Shown: positions 7,300 through 16,597, counted from the first letter of the stretch. The stretch: DNA of 32,010 nt from Phycisphaerales bacterium (GCA_003597935.1 QZJT01000026.1:1-32010); one strand, 5' to 3'. Notes: a model not told the origin generated them from the letters alone. Translations and numbers: made by a program.

Positions 7300-9705
7300 A
7301 TGCGACAGGGCAAGATGTCAGGTCTGACCGTGGCGGTGTTGGCGCTCGCCGCGGCCTCGGGGCTGGCGGCGGCCGACGGCAAGGCCGACGAGCGAATGCG
7401 GTTCGACGGGCACAAACTGGTCGAAGTCGACCTGCCGGAATACGAGCAGGTGAAGATCTTCGAGGACCTCATCGGCGACAACACCGGGACGCTGCCCGGG
7501 CAGTGGGACATCTGGTCGCACGGCGCCATCGGCGTGGGACGGGTGGACCTGCGGGTGTCGCCGGAGCAACTCGATGAGTTGCTGGCGGCCGGCCTGGAGG
7601 TGACGGTGAACGTCGACGACATGCAGCCGTGGGTGGACGCCAACTACGAAAGGCCGCTAGCGTCCGGGAGCTTCTACGACGACTACCACCCGCTGGACGA
7701 GGTGTTCGCGTACATGCAGGGACTGGTGGATGCCTATCCGACCCTGGCCAAGATCGAGGACATCGGGCAGAGCCTGGAAGGACGGCCGATGCGGACCATC
7801 CGCATCACCGGCCCCGGCGACCCGGACGCCAAGCCGGGCTTCTTCTTCCACGGGGGCCAGCACGCCCGCGAGTGGATCAACGTCCCGGTCCCGATGTACG
7901 TCGCCGAGTGGCTCCTGACGAATTACGCCGGCGACCCGCGGGCGAAAGAACTGGTGGACGAGGTTGACTGGACCATCCTGATGGTCATGAACCCGGACGG
8001 CTACGAATACACCTGGACCACCAACCGCATGTGGCGGAAGAACCGCCGCAACAACGGCAACGGCACCTTCGGCGTCGATCTCAACCGCAACTGGAGCTAC
8101 GGCTGGGGCGGGGAGGGCAGCAGCGGCAACCCGGAGAGCGAGACTTATCGCGGTCCGTCGCCTTTCTCCGAACCGGAAACGCAGGTCTGCCGCGACTTCG
8201 TGCGGGCCCATCCGAACGTGGCCGCCTACATGGACTTCCACAACTATTCCCAGTTGATCATGTGGCCGTGGGGGTACACGCGCGACTTCTGCCCGGATCA
8301 GCCGGAGTACAACGACCTGGGGACGCGCATGCAGGCCGCCCTGCGCGGCGTTCACGGGGTGAACTACGCCATCGGCCCGGTGTACACCACGATCTACCCC
8401 GCGTCGGGCGTCTCGGTGGACTGGAACTACGGCGGCAACCTGGACGATCGGTACATCATGGCCTTCACGACGGAGCTGCGGCCGCGCAGCCAGCAGGAAG
8501 GCGGCTTCCTGCTGCCCGCCGACCAGATCCTGCCTACGTGCGAGGAGAACCTGCCGACCATGCTGCTCATCGCGGAGCAGATCCTCAAGCCGTCGATCCG
8601 GATCGATCTGGTCAGCCAGACGCCCGCCTACGTCACGCCGGACGAACCGGTGCGGGTGGAGGCGGAAGTGCTGGCCCGCCGCGGTCAGCCCAGCGGCGAG
8701 GTGAGCCTGTTCTATCGCGTCGATGACGGCAACTTCAACGAGATTAACATGACGTCCCAGGGCGGCAACGAGTATGCGGCGGACATCCCCGGCGCGGCCT
8801 GTGGCGAGACGGTGTCGTTCTACATCCGCACCACGGCAACGGACGGCACGCCGTTCACGGATCCGCCCGATGCACCGAACCGCACCCACGGCTACCGGTC
8901 GGCGGTGGTGAAAGAGGTGTACTCGAACAACTTCGAGACCGACCGCGGATGGGTGATGGAGAACCAGGGCGCCACCAGCGGCGACTGGGAGCGGGGTGTG
9001 CCGGTCAACGACCCCAACTGGGCGTACGATCCGGTCAGCGACTCCGACGGCAGCGGCCAGTGCTACCTGACCCAGAACGCGTTGGGCAACACCGACGTCG
9101 ACGACGGCGCCACCCGCGTTACGTCGGACCTGTTCGACATGTCGATCGGCAACGTCATTCTCAGCTATGATTACTATCTGTTCCTGACCCGCCCGCAGGA
9201 CGGGACGGACGCGATCATCGTCGAGATGAGCAGCAACGACAATGAGGGTCCATGGCGGGAAATCGCCCGGCACACGACCAACGGCGGGCTGGAATGGCGC
9301 AACCACAGCATGACGCAGGCGGAGCTGGAGGGCCGCAACATCTTCATCGGCGATAAGATGCGCATCCGCTTCACGGCCGTGGACGGACAGCAGCAGAGCA
9401 TCGTCGAGGCGGGCATCGACGCGATGAAGGTCCTGTCGGTCGGCTGCGGCGGAGGCGTGGCCTGCGAAGACATCAAGAAGTTCAAGGCCGCGTGCAGGAA
9501 GAACAAGCTGAAGGTGATCACGGTGCTCACCAGCAACCTGCACGGCGGCGAGAAGATCACCGTGGACGTCAACGGCGAGCCGGTCGAGCTGACGATTGCG
9601 GGCAAGAAGGCCAAGCTTCTGCGCAAGGACCAGCACGGACAGTTCACCGTGACGCTCACCCAGCCGCAGGGCTGCGTCGAGCCGAAGCAGGTCGACTGCG
9701 GCTGA
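7300..9705 (+). CDS. Secreted zinc carboxypeptidase (peptidase family M14) with C-terminal Cys module
   Basis: An 801-residue exported metallocarboxypeptidase that would remove C-terminal residues from peptides outside the cytoplasm. Signal peptide about 1-25. A propeptide-like region (about 38-115) resembles the M14 activation peptide. The catalytic domain (about 128-415) has zinc ligands H188 and E191 (HAREW) and H314 (DFHNYS), substrate-binding R263 (DLNRNW), catalytic E392 (TTELRP) and a Tyr-248 equivalent Y366. The residue equivalent to CPA Ile255 is V373 (YPASGVSVDW), which favours hydrophobic, carboxypeptidase-A-like specificity (inference). Two beta-sandwich regions follow (about 425-715), then an ~80-residue Cys module (722-801) shared with the kelch and HAF proteins of this window. 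Start choice: a perfect AAGGAGGT (7288-7295) lies 4 nt before this ATG; the open frame upstream lacks such a signal. Confidence 0.93.
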   Translation: MRQGKMSGLTVAVLALAAASGLAAADGKADERMRFDGHKLVEVDLPEYEQVKIFEDLIGDNTGTLPGQWDIWSHGAIGVGRVDLRVSPEQLDELLAAGLEVTVNVDDMQPWVDANYERPLASGSFYDDYHPLDEVFAYMQGLVDAYPTLAKIEDIGQSLEGRPMRTIRITGPGDPDAKPGFFFHGGQHAREWINVPVPMYVAEWLLTNYAGDPRAKELVDEVDWTILMVMNPDGYEYTWTTNRMWRKNRRNNGNGTFGVDLNRNWSYGWGGEGSSGNPESETYRGPSPFSEPETQVCRDFVRAHPNVAAYMDFHNYSQLIMWPWGYTRDFCPDQPEYNDLGTRMQAALRGVHGVNYAIGPVYTTIYPASGVSVDWNYGGNLDDRYIMAFTTELRPRSQQEGGFLLPADQILPTCEENLPTMLLIAEQILKPSIRIDLVSQTPAYVTPDEPVRVEAEVLARRGQPSGEVSLFYRVDDGNFNEINMTSQGGNEYAADIPGAACGETVSFYIRTTATDGTPFTDPPDAPNRTHGYRSAVVKEVYSNNFETDRGWVMENQGATSGDWERGVPVNDPNWAYDPVSDSDGSGQCYLTQNALGNTDVDDGATRVTSDLFDMSIGNVILSYDYYLFLTRPQDGTDAIIVEMSSNDNEGPWREIARHTTNGGLEWRNHSMTQAELEGRNIFIGDKMRIRFTAVDGQQQSIVEAGIDAMKVLSVGCGGGVACEDIKKFKAACRKNKLKVITVLTSNLHGGEKITVDVNGEPVELTIAGKKAKLLRKDQHGQFTVTLTQPQGCVEPKQVDCG

Positions 9706-9766
9706 TCGCCGGGGTCGCTGCGGCGGCATGGCCGCCTGGCGATCGCCTCGTCGGCTCTACCCAACA

Positions 9767-9798
9767 AACCCGCGCGGATGGCCGCGCGGGTTTTTTTT
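9767..9798 (+). terminator. Strong intrinsic terminator after the M14 gene
   Basis: Perfect 11-bp stem AACCCGCGCGG / CCGCGCGGGTT with loop ATGG, running into eight T. It lies 62 bp after the M14 stop and between convergent genes. Read on the other strand it is followed by only three T, so it is mainly a plus-strand terminator. Confidence 0.92.
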
Positions 9799-9847
9799 CA
9801 CTCGATAGCCGAGTTCACGACGAACTGCCATTGGTGATCGCGGACAA

Positions 9848-10378
9848 CTACGTAGGCGAACCCGACAGATCGGTCCAGTTCTGGATTCGCAACGATGTCC
9901 GCAGTCCCAGGACGCCATCGAAGATACGGTTCATGGGGTCGGTTGTGACGAGCACCAGATTGCGCTCGATCCCGTGACTGACCATGATCAGGTCCAGTTC
10001 ATCTACCCCCAGGGGATGACCTTTGAGGGGGCTGGTCCACATTTCGGGCCACTTGGCCGCCTGCTTGAGTCCTCCGCGCCCGTATTTCTGCATCAGCGAA
10101 GCCTTCAGAACGCCGTACTCGGCCGCCGTGTGTACGGTGAACTCGAGCGGAGTCAGGCCGTTCTTGCGGATAACGCGGCGGATTTCTTCCTGCGCGTCCG
10201 ATCGCGCCGCCGTCCCGAGGCAGCAGCCAACCTCCAGCTCAGCGACCGTGACAGTGGCGACGTAGATGGGTGAATCTGCCGGAATCCTCTCCAGCCGGCG
10301 TTGAATTGCCGGTCGGTGCTCGTGCCCATCCCGCAGAAGCGGGATGACGTGGTTCGTATCGAGCACATACCCATCCAA
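9848..10378 (-). CDS. PIN-domain ribonuclease (VapC-like)
   Basis: A 176-residue PIN-domain protein, slightly longer than a typical VapC (~130-150). The acidic metal-binding set is visible: D7 in YVLDTN, E47 in VAELEVG, D126/D129 in GVDELDL and D147 in LVTTD. PIN proteins are Mg2+-dependent RNases, often toxins of VapBC modules. No VapB-type antitoxin is adjacent. Instead the gene follows an adenine methyltransferase gene with a 3-bp gap, so the two are almost certainly co-translated. The start is probably TTG (10378), since no in-frame ATG exists nearby; GGGG lies upstream inside the methyltransferase stop region. A role tied to the methyltransferase (for example a nuclease partner) is possible but only inferred from layout. 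Confidence 0.85.
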   Translation of the reverse strand: MDGYVLDTNHVIPLLRDGHEHRPAIQRRLERIPADSPIYVATVTVAELEVGCCLGTAARSDAQEEIRRVIRKNGLTPLEFTVHTAAEYGVLKASLMQKYGRGGLKQAAKWPEMWTSPLKGHPLGVDELDLIMVSHGIERNLVLVTTDPMNRIFDGVLGLRTSLRIQNWTDLSGSPT

Positions 10379-10381
10379 CGA

Positions 10382-12976
10382 TCAATCCCCGGCCGCCAGC
10401 CTTTCCGCTGCGTCGAGCGCTGCCAGGGCAGCCGCTCCCCGAACGGGCTCCAGACGCCTGGCGATCTCCCCCGCGGTTGCCCACCGATAGTCGGGCGAAA
10501 TGAACTCGTGCAGTGGAACGTACGGCCGAAAATCAGGAGGAAAGTAGTCGCCGAACTCGAATGGAACGCCCTTTCGCCGCTCGCCGCGGAAGTAGTCCAG
10601 GAGTTCGCGCTCGAGTTGCGGTGGCAAGCCAAAAAGACGCAGTATTTCACCGTCGAGTCGACGAAGGGCGATCGCTGGATGGGGAGGCACGTGGCCGAAA
10701 AGCGGCGCGGCCGGCGGTGATGCTACGGCCTGCAGATACTCTTCAACCAGACGCACGACGAAGCCTGCCTCGCGGTTCGTAAACGGCGGCAGCGGGATAT
10801 CTCTGACGACTCGCGCCGGTACGTCCTGCTTGCCGCAGTGGCTGGCGACGAAGGCGTTGCCAATCGGAGAGTTCAGAATCGCCCAGATGAACGGCAACGG
10901 AACCTCTGCACCCTTCATTCGCACGACCAGGAAGCGTCGAGTTGCCGCCAGCCCGCGCCAGTCAAGGAGAACACGCAATCGCCAACGATCTCGGCCTGCC
11001 GGCGCATAATTGACCAGCAGTTGCGGCACACCGCTTCTTGGCACGGGGCCTTGCCGTCTCAATCTCGCCTGACGGAAGTCTACCCAGGTGGTGGCGGGCA
11101 ATTCATGAATTCCGTATGGACCGTCGGCTCGACGCACCACCTCTTCGAATCCGCGCTTCGGCGTGGGCGATTCAGCGGATGGATTCTCTTTGATGCTCGT
11201 CTCGTCAAACTCGAACCCTTTGACAACGATCGCAACGTCATCGAGCCTCCGATACTCTCGAAGGAAAGTCCAGACGGATCCGAGTTCGGGAACATCCAGG
11301 CTGTAGCTCCCGCAGATCGATAGCGCCGCCTGGTGAACACGGCTCTCTTCTGAGAACGCCAACCGGCCCGTAAACGCCGACATCGCGTTGTTGCGCACCC
11401 GGCGATATGCGAGGGCGTGCGGCGCGCGAGGTGGTTCTTTCCGAGCCAGCAGAATGGCCGTCTCCTGATCAGGATGCGCGAACAGCTTGTCTTCGAACGT
11501 CGCGATCTCCAGCAGCGACCAATCCTCCAACAGCGTCTTGCGCAGTTCTCGCGATTCGGCACTGCGCAGGAACCCCTGCGGCACGACGACGCCGATCACG
11601 GCGCCCTTTGCGAGATTGGGGAGCAATCTTGCCAGCATCTCATCGACCTTCCGGCGGCTCCTCGTTCGCGCTACGGCGCTTCCTGATGGGCCTTCACCCG
11701 GGAACCGGGTACGTTCAAAAGGCGGATTCGCCAGCAGAATGCGGGCTTTCGCGGCCTGCCTCGCCAGGACGTTCGGCGCGAACATGTCGGCCTGCACCAG
11801 GTCCCATCGGTTGCCGTGCGGCTCGTCTGCGAGCGTGAGCGCCAGCTTGGCCAGTTCGAGTGCGAACGGGTCGGCCTCCAGTCCGCGCAGGTGTGTACGC
11901 AGGTAACGGTGCGACCCGCCCGGGCCGTCGGCGCCGCCCCAATCGCGCAGCCACCGCATGGCGGCGGTCAGAAACGGCGCGTGCCCGCAGGCGGGTTCAA
12001 AGACGTGCCGGTCTTCCGGCCGGATTTCTTCAACCAGAGGCCACAACTGCGACAGCACGTGCTGGATCAGTACGGACGGTGTGCTGTGGATGCCAAGTTC
12101 TCCGCGGATGCTGTAGCTCCTGCCGGCCCTGCTCCGACGTCCCCGGGACGCCGTTTTGTCGATGAGGGCGTTTTCGTAGACGTGCGAGAGTGATTCGCTC
12201 GACACGTCGGCCAGCGATCCGCATTGGGATATCCGCTTCGCGGCGGCATCAATCGTTGGGCGCCCCGAGTTGCCGAACGGTGGAAACCGGCTGGTTTCGC
12301 CGTGATGCCTTCCGATTCGCCCGAATACGTCGTCGACGTCCGTCAGATTGACGTGAATGAAGTTGGGCACGCACTTGTCGTGCAGGATCTTCGCCGCAAG
12401 CAACCAGAATACCGTGCGGTACGCGTCTTCCTGTGCCTGCCGCGCCTGCAGGCGAGTGCCCAACTCTGCGCGCAGAACGCCGATGACCTCTTCGACCAGC
12501 CGGGTCAGCGTCTCCCCGCGCCTCTTCTCAACGACCGGCATCAGCCCGGCGTCGAAAAACCAGAGTTGATCACCACCGCTGCCGGGCTTGCGCAGCTTCG
12601 TTGCGTAGATTCGATTCGGAAGGAGGGACTCACGTTCGCGCTCCAGCGCGTTGCCGACCTCTGACCAGGCGATGAACCGCGGCTCTCCCCTGGGGCCGTC
12701 CGGCCCGATCGCCCACCAGTCGACGCCTCGGCCGTGGGCGACAAAGGCCGTCGGCGCGCCCAGCGTACCGACGCGTGCCGCGGATGCTCGCGAGTCGCCG
12801 ACGAGATCGACGACCGCCAGGCAAGCGGACCAACAGTCCCACGGCTTGCCGGCGAAGCCCGCGACGGGTACGGTCACCTCGTCGAAGCAGAAGGGCGTGG
12901 CGAGTCGGCCTTCACCGTATCCACATCGGCGGAGATGAGGCACGAGATCCATTGCGGACGTTGGCGCCGGCGGCAT
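10382..12976 (-). CDS. N6-adenine DNA methyltransferase with C-terminal recognition-like region
   Basis: An 864-residue gamma-type-looking adenine methyltransferase. The N-terminal ~290 residues are unassigned. HSTP (297-300) opens the methylase core. SAM-binding motif I is FEPACGHAPFL (326-336). Motif IV is NPPF (417-420), the flipped-adenine pocket. After about residue 560 the sequence resembles target-recognition and spacer regions of type IIG/type I enzymes, including 'FIWAILNSPIGNAFVASHCG' and 'VRDIPLPPF'. No clear PD-(D/E)XK motif was found N-terminally, so I call a methyltransferase without a proven nuclease. Start: the ATG at 12976 has GGGAAG 6 nt upstream; the open frame continues upstream to a GTG at 13132, which lacks support. 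It is followed 3 bp later by a PIN gene and is divergent from the nitroreductase. Could be an orphan or part of a defence module. Confidence 0.85.
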   Translation of the reverse strand: MPPAPTSAMDLVPHLRRCGYGEGRLATPFCFDEVTVPVAGFAGKPWDCWSACLAVVDLVGDSRASAARVGTLGAPTAFVAHGRGVDWWAIGPDGPRGEPRFIAWSEVGNALERERESLLPNRIYATKLRKPGSGGDQLWFFDAGLMPVVEKRRGETLTRLVEEVIGVLRAELGTRLQARQAQEDAYRTVFWLLAAKILHDKCVPNFIHVNLTDVDDVFGRIGRHHGETSRFPPFGNSGRPTIDAAAKRISQCGSLADVSSESLSHVYENALIDKTASRGRRSRAGRSYSIRGELGIHSTPSVLIQHVLSQLWPLVEEIRPEDRHVFEPACGHAPFLTAAMRWLRDWGGADGPGGSHRYLRTHLRGLEADPFALELAKLALTLADEPHGNRWDLVQADMFAPNVLARQAAKARILLANPPFERTRFPGEGPSGSAVARTRSRRKVDEMLARLLPNLAKGAVIGVVVPQGFLRSAESRELRKTLLEDWSLLEIATFEDKLFAHPDQETAILLARKEPPRAPHALAYRRVRNNAMSAFTGRLAFSEESRVHQAALSICGSYSLDVPELGSVWTFLREYRRLDDVAIVVKGFEFDETSIKENPSAESPTPKRGFEEVVRRADGPYGIHELPATTWVDFRQARLRRQGPVPRSGVPQLLVNYAPAGRDRWRLRVLLDWRGLAATRRFLVVRMKGAEVPLPFIWAILNSPIGNAFVASHCGKQDVPARVVRDIPLPPFTNREAGFVVRLVEEYLQAVASPPAAPLFGHVPPHPAIALRRLDGEILRLFGLPPQLERELLDYFRGERRKGVPFEFGDYFPPDFRPYVPLHEFISPDYRWATAGEIARRLEPVRGAAALAALDAAERLAAGD

Positions 12977-13206
12977 CACGATCTTCCCACGGCCGAGCAG
13001 CAGACGGCAAAGCGGCCACTTTCGGCTCGCGACGGATTGTACGGGCATGGCCCCAGGTGTCACGTCGTCAGCGGCCGCAATCGTGGATTCTGCCCTTTGG
13101 CAGGGTGAACCGATCGCCCCCTCGGACCGCACGAAGCAGGCGTCGCTTTCGTCGGAGATGGCTGCGCCGCCTCAACGGCGCTGACGCTGCCGGATAACAT
13201 GAGTGC

Positions 13207-13869
13207 ATGACGAGAGAACCACAGATAGTCCCCTACGCGGACCGTTTCCAGCCCGCCGCCACGCCCGAAGCCGCGGCGGCGGCGTTTCTGGATGTGATGC
13301 GCAAGCGGCGCAGCGTCCGCATGTTCTCCGACCGGCCGGTGTCGCGGCAGACGATCGAACAAATCGTCCGCGCGGCCGGCAGCGCGCCCAGCGGAGCGAA
13401 CAAACAGCCGTGGCGGTTCGTCTGTGTGCAGGATCCGGCGATCAAGCGACAGATCCGCGAAGGGGCGGAAGCGGAAGAGCGCGAGTTCTACACCCGGCGG
13501 GCGGGACGGACGTGGCTGGCGGACCTGGCGCCGCTGGGGACCGATCAGAACAAGGCGTTTCTGGAGGTAGCGCCGTGGTTGATCGTCATGTTTCGCCTGG
13601 TACGCGGCGACGACGGATCGAAAACCTACTACTCGCAGGAATCCGCTGGGATCGCCGCCGGCTTCCTGCTCGCCGCCGCCCATCACGCCGGGCTGGCGAC
13701 GCTGACGCACACGCCCAGCCCGATGGCGTTTCTCGGCTCAATCCTCGGCCGCCCGCCGCACGAGCGACCGTTCCTGCTGATCCCGGTGGGCTATCCGGCC
13801 GACGACTGCGTCGTTCCGCGGGCGGCGATCGTCCGCAAGCCGCTGGAGGAGATCATGGTCGTTCGATAA
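13207..13869 (+). CDS. Nitroreductase-fold flavoprotein, iodotyrosine-deiodinase-like
   Basis: A 220-residue FMN enzyme of the nitroreductase superfamily. The FMN-binding segment RRSVRMFSDRPV (34-45) and SGANKQPWRFV (62-72) are present. By memory alignment, the body follows human iodotyrosine deiodinase closely: AGRTWLADL, VAPWLIVMF, ESAGIAAGFLLAAAHHAGL, LGRPPHERPFLLIPVGYP and RKPLEEIMV all have direct counterparts. The active-site lid residues that hold the tyrosine zwitterion (Glu157, Tyr161 and Lys182 in human) align with E91, Y95 and K116. This predicts reductive dehalogenation of halotyrosine rather than nitro reduction; bacterial homologues of the enzyme are known. It is cytoplasmic, with no membrane segment. 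The gene is single and divergent from the methyltransferase gene. Function is inferred from residues, not tested. Confidence 0.85.
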   Translation: MTREPQIVPYADRFQPAATPEAAAAAFLDVMRKRRSVRMFSDRPVSRQTIEQIVRAAGSAPSGANKQPWRFVCVQDPAIKRQIREGAEAEEREFYTRRAGRTWLADLAPLGTDQNKAFLEVAPWLIVMFRLVRGDDGSKTYYSQESAGIAAGFLLAAAHHAGLATLTHTPSPMAFLGSILGRPPHERPFLLIPVGYPADDCVVPRAAIVRKPLEEIMVVR

Positions 13870-13937
13870 GACTGGAGCAACGCAGCGACAGTGGAACAGG
13901 CGAACGGCTTGCGGCCGAGGACCGAGCGCGGGCAAGG

Positions 13938-13961
13938 GCGCGCTGAGGCCACGCGGCTCGC
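13938..13961. repeat. Degenerate copy of the GCGGGCT-GA-AGCCCGC-type repeat
   Basis: The stretch GCGCTGAGGCCACGCGGCTCG resembles the right-hand hairpin of the 5.8-kb repeats and the copy near 16.47 kb. The stem is broken, so this is a weak call. Confidence 0.35.
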
Positions 13962-14019
13962 TCAGATGCCCGGTCGTTTGTGTCACGCCCGCCATCGCGG
14001 AGCGGACGGGCCGACGGCA

Positions 14020-14047
14020 TTGACCGGATGTTGCGCCTTGGTATGAT
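14020..14047 (+). promoter_or_regulatory. Promoter of the kelch-protein gene
   Basis: TTGACC (14020-14025), a 16-bp spacer and TATGAT (14042-14047); each box matches sigma-70 consensus at 5 of 6 positions. The predicted leader is about 65 nt. Confidence 0.65.
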
Positions 14048-14117
14048 CAGCGCTCAGCGAGTCTGGCGACGGACCCGGTCTCGCGTCACGTCTACGGTTC
14101 ATGTCAAGGAGAGAATC

Positions 14118-16208
14118 ATGTTCAAGTGCGCGCGATCGCAGCGGCCAACCGTTTTGGCGCCGGCTGCAGTGCTGATCGTGGTTTGTGCCGCCGACTGGGG
14201 CGTATCGGCGGCTACGGCGCAGGATTGCGCCGACTGGACGCGGATCATCGACATGCCCCCGCCAAGGGCCTTTCCGGCGATGGCGTATGACTCCATTCGC
14301 GGTGTGGTCGTCCTGTTCGGCGGGTACACCACGGATGAAGCGTTGGGCGATACATGGGAGTGGGACGGGCGGAAATGGAAGCTACGGGCCACCTCGGGTC
14401 CGTTGCCGCGTCTGGGAGCGGCGATGGTCTTCGACGAGAAGCGCGGCGTCATGGTCCTTTTCGGGGGCGATCTGGCGCGGCGAGTGGACGACTACGATCA
14501 GGATACCTGGGAGTGGGACGGGCAGAAGTGGACGTTCCGGACAAGATCAGGCCCCATCGCGCGCGGGTACCACTCCATGGTGTACGACCCGGTCAGGGAG
14601 GAGACGGTTCTGTTCGGTGGGTATGAGGATCACGCGCCCAATGAGCGAGACGACACGTGGGTCTGGGACGGCCAGACCTGGACGCAGCGGCAGGTAAGCG
14701 GCCCGTCTCGCCGAGGCCTTACGGCCATGGCGTTCGACCGCGAACGCGAGGTGGCGGTTCTGTTCGGCGGGCGCGAGGCCAACCGCGTCTATAGCAACGA
14801 AACCTGGGAATGGGATGGGGAATCCTGGGAACTGGCGACGCCCTCCGGCGGCCGGCCGCAGGCCCGCAGCATGCACGCCATGGCGTACGACGTGGCCCGC
14901 AAGGTGGCCGTGCTTTTCGGCGGAGGTGAAGCTGGCAGCGAACACTCCGACACCTGGGAGTGGAACGGCACGAGCTGGACCGAACGGCCCAGCGGCCCGA
15001 TCACCAGCCGCGCCAGACACGCCATGGCCTACGACGCCGGCCGCAATGCCCTGGTCCTGTTCGGCGGAACGGGCGAGGAGGGCTCCCACACACAGACTTG
15101 GGAACGTCGGGGCGGGGAATGGGAGATGCGTCAGCGTGGGCGGCCGTCCTTGCTCGCCGGCCAGGAGATGGTGTTCGACAGCGCCCGAGGAGTCGCCGTG
15201 TTGTTCGGTGGAAGTTCACGCACCGAAGAAACCTGGGAGTTTGATGGGAGCGCGTGGCATCTGCGCGCCACTGACGGCCCCGGCTCGCGACGCAATCATG
15301 CCATGGCGTACGACAGCGGCCGTGGGGTAACGGTCCTTTACGGCGGCTGGGGGGAGTCGGAGACGTGGGAATGGGACGGCGCGGACTGGGCGCTGCGCGC
15401 GGCCGAGGGGCCGTCGGGCGTGGATCGTCTCGCGATGGCCTACGATTCGCGCCGCGGCATGGTGGTTGCCTTCGGGGGCGTCCGCCGAGACCACACCGTC
15501 AGTGAAGAGACCTGGGAGTGGGACGGCGACGAATGGAGCCTGCGCACCGATCAGGGCCCGGCGTCGCGCAGCGGACATGCGATGGCGTTCGATGGGGCGC
15601 GGGGCGTGACCGTGCTCACGGCCGGCATTAACGAGGCGGACGAGCGTCTGGCCGACACGTGGGAATGGGATGGCTCGACGTGGGCGCTGCGATCGACCGA
15701 AGGACCACCGGCGCGCACGGATCATGCGATGACGTACGACTCCGAGCGGGGCCTGGTCCTCATGTCGGGCGGAAGCTACACCGAGATTAACGGCGAATTG
15801 TGGGCGTGGGACGGCGTCGAGTGGAGTTTGCTGGGCCTCTACGACCACTACCGGGCGTTGCACCTCGAGGACCACAGCATGGTGTACGACGACCGCCGCG
15901 GCGTCGTATTGGTGTTCGAGGGAGACGACGCGGGCGCGGGCGCGACCGGGTTGGAGTTCCGGCCGATGGCGGTCAACGACCTGCGGATCAAGTGCCGTTT
16001 CGACGAGGGCACACGCGTCACAGCCCGGACCGATCTGCCGGCCCATCGCCAGGTGGGGCTGTGGCTGGAGACGCCCGGCCGCAAACTGCACTTCCCCGTG
16101 ACTAACCGCCGCGGCCGCGCGCGTCTGACGACGGACGACGACTACTTTCGCCCGCGGGCGTGCGTCGCAGCGTGCCCGGAGGTCTGCGTCGAGGGAAGAT
16201 GCAGGTAG
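14118..16208 (+). CDS. Secreted kelch-repeat beta-propeller protein with C-terminal Cys module
   Basis: A 696-residue exported protein. Signal peptide about 1-35 (hydrophobic core LAPAAVLIVVCAADWGVSA, then ATAQ). The body is about twelve tandem ~48-residue kelch-type repeats (roughly 45-615) with the consensus HAMAYDxxRGVxVLFGG followed by DTWEWDGxxWxLR and GPxxR; the last repeat is degenerate. Twelve blades would fit two six-bladed propellers (inference). The final ~78 residues (619-696) are the Cys module also found in the M14 peptidase and the HAF protein, here ending CVAACPEVCVEGRC. Start: the ATG at 14118 has AAGGAG (14106-14111) 6 nt upstream; the longer open frame upstream has no such site and would bury the signal peptide. 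Probably binds a surface or extracellular ligand; no enzyme motif seen. Confidence 0.88.
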   Translation: MFKCARSQRPTVLAPAAVLIVVCAADWGVSAATAQDCADWTRIIDMPPPRAFPAMAYDSIRGVVVLFGGYTTDEALGDTWEWDGRKWKLRATSGPLPRLGAAMVFDEKRGVMVLFGGDLARRVDDYDQDTWEWDGQKWTFRTRSGPIARGYHSMVYDPVREETVLFGGYEDHAPNERDDTWVWDGQTWTQRQVSGPSRRGLTAMAFDREREVAVLFGGREANRVYSNETWEWDGESWELATPSGGRPQARSMHAMAYDVARKVAVLFGGGEAGSEHSDTWEWNGTSWTERPSGPITSRARHAMAYDAGRNALVLFGGTGEEGSHTQTWERRGGEWEMRQRGRPSLLAGQEMVFDSARGVAVLFGGSSRTEETWEFDGSAWHLRATDGPGSRRNHAMAYDSGRGVTVLYGGWGESETWEWDGADWALRAAEGPSGVDRLAMAYDSRRGMVVAFGGVRRDHTVSEETWEWDGDEWSLRTDQGPASRSGHAMAFDGARGVTVLTAGINEADERLADTWEWDGSTWALRSTEGPPARTDHAMTYDSERGLVLMSGGSYTEINGELWAWDGVEWSLLGLYDHYRALHLEDHSMVYDDRRGVVLVFEGDDAGAGATGLEFRPMAVNDLRIKCRFDEGTRVTARTDLPAHRQVGLWLETPGRKLHFPVTNRRGRARLTTDDDYFRPRACVAACPEVCVEGRCR

Positions 16209-16465
16209 AGCGCCGCCTGAAGGACCGGCAGCTTGGAAACCGATCGCCACGATCGCTGCGACCATTAGCGGCGCCAGGGGCACTCCGTTTGCCAACAGGG
16301 ACAGAATCTGCCCCCGTGCATGAACGACTTTGTCCGATGCGCAGCGGCGGTCACATCTGCCGGCACAGTCCCTCGAAGGTGTCTGACGCCTTCAGCGGGC
16401 GCCGGAAGGGGCAGCCTCGAATCCTGGCCCCAGGCACTTCCTGCTGGAAACGTCATCCACGGGGG

Positions 16466-16497
16466 AACTCCGCGCGGGCTGAAGCCACGCGGGTCGC
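16466..16497. repeat. Partial third copy of the 5.6-5.9 kb repeat
   Basis: AACTCCGCGCGGGCTGAAGCC matches the right arm of copy 2 exactly. The second half of the hairpin is altered (ACGCGGGTCGC instead of CGCGGCTCG). Confidence 0.65.
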
Positions 16498-16568
16498 GGA
16501 GACGCGCCGCCTGCCACACGCTCGCCCGGTCCCGGTCCGCCAGTCGTCCTCGTCCGCGAATACCACGT

Positions 16569-16597
16569 GAGACAACCCGCCAGCCTGCGCCTACAAT
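16569..16597 (+). promoter_or_regulatory. Candidate promoter of the phosphofructokinase gene
   Basis: GAGACA (16569-16574), a 17-bp spacer and TACAAT (16592-16597). This implies a long leader of about 165 nt. Confidence 0.4.

Noticed and set aside
5967..7643. Long open frame (558 codons) on the minus strand opposite the sigma-like gene
   Set aside because: Arg/Pro/Ala-rich translation without family features; it is a by-product of GC-rich third positions in the real plus-strand genes.
7657..9729. 690-codon minus-strand open frame opposite the M14 peptidase
   Set aside because: The plus strand has all catalytic residues of an M14 enzyme; the antisense translation is repetitive Val/Arg/His-rich and matches nothing.
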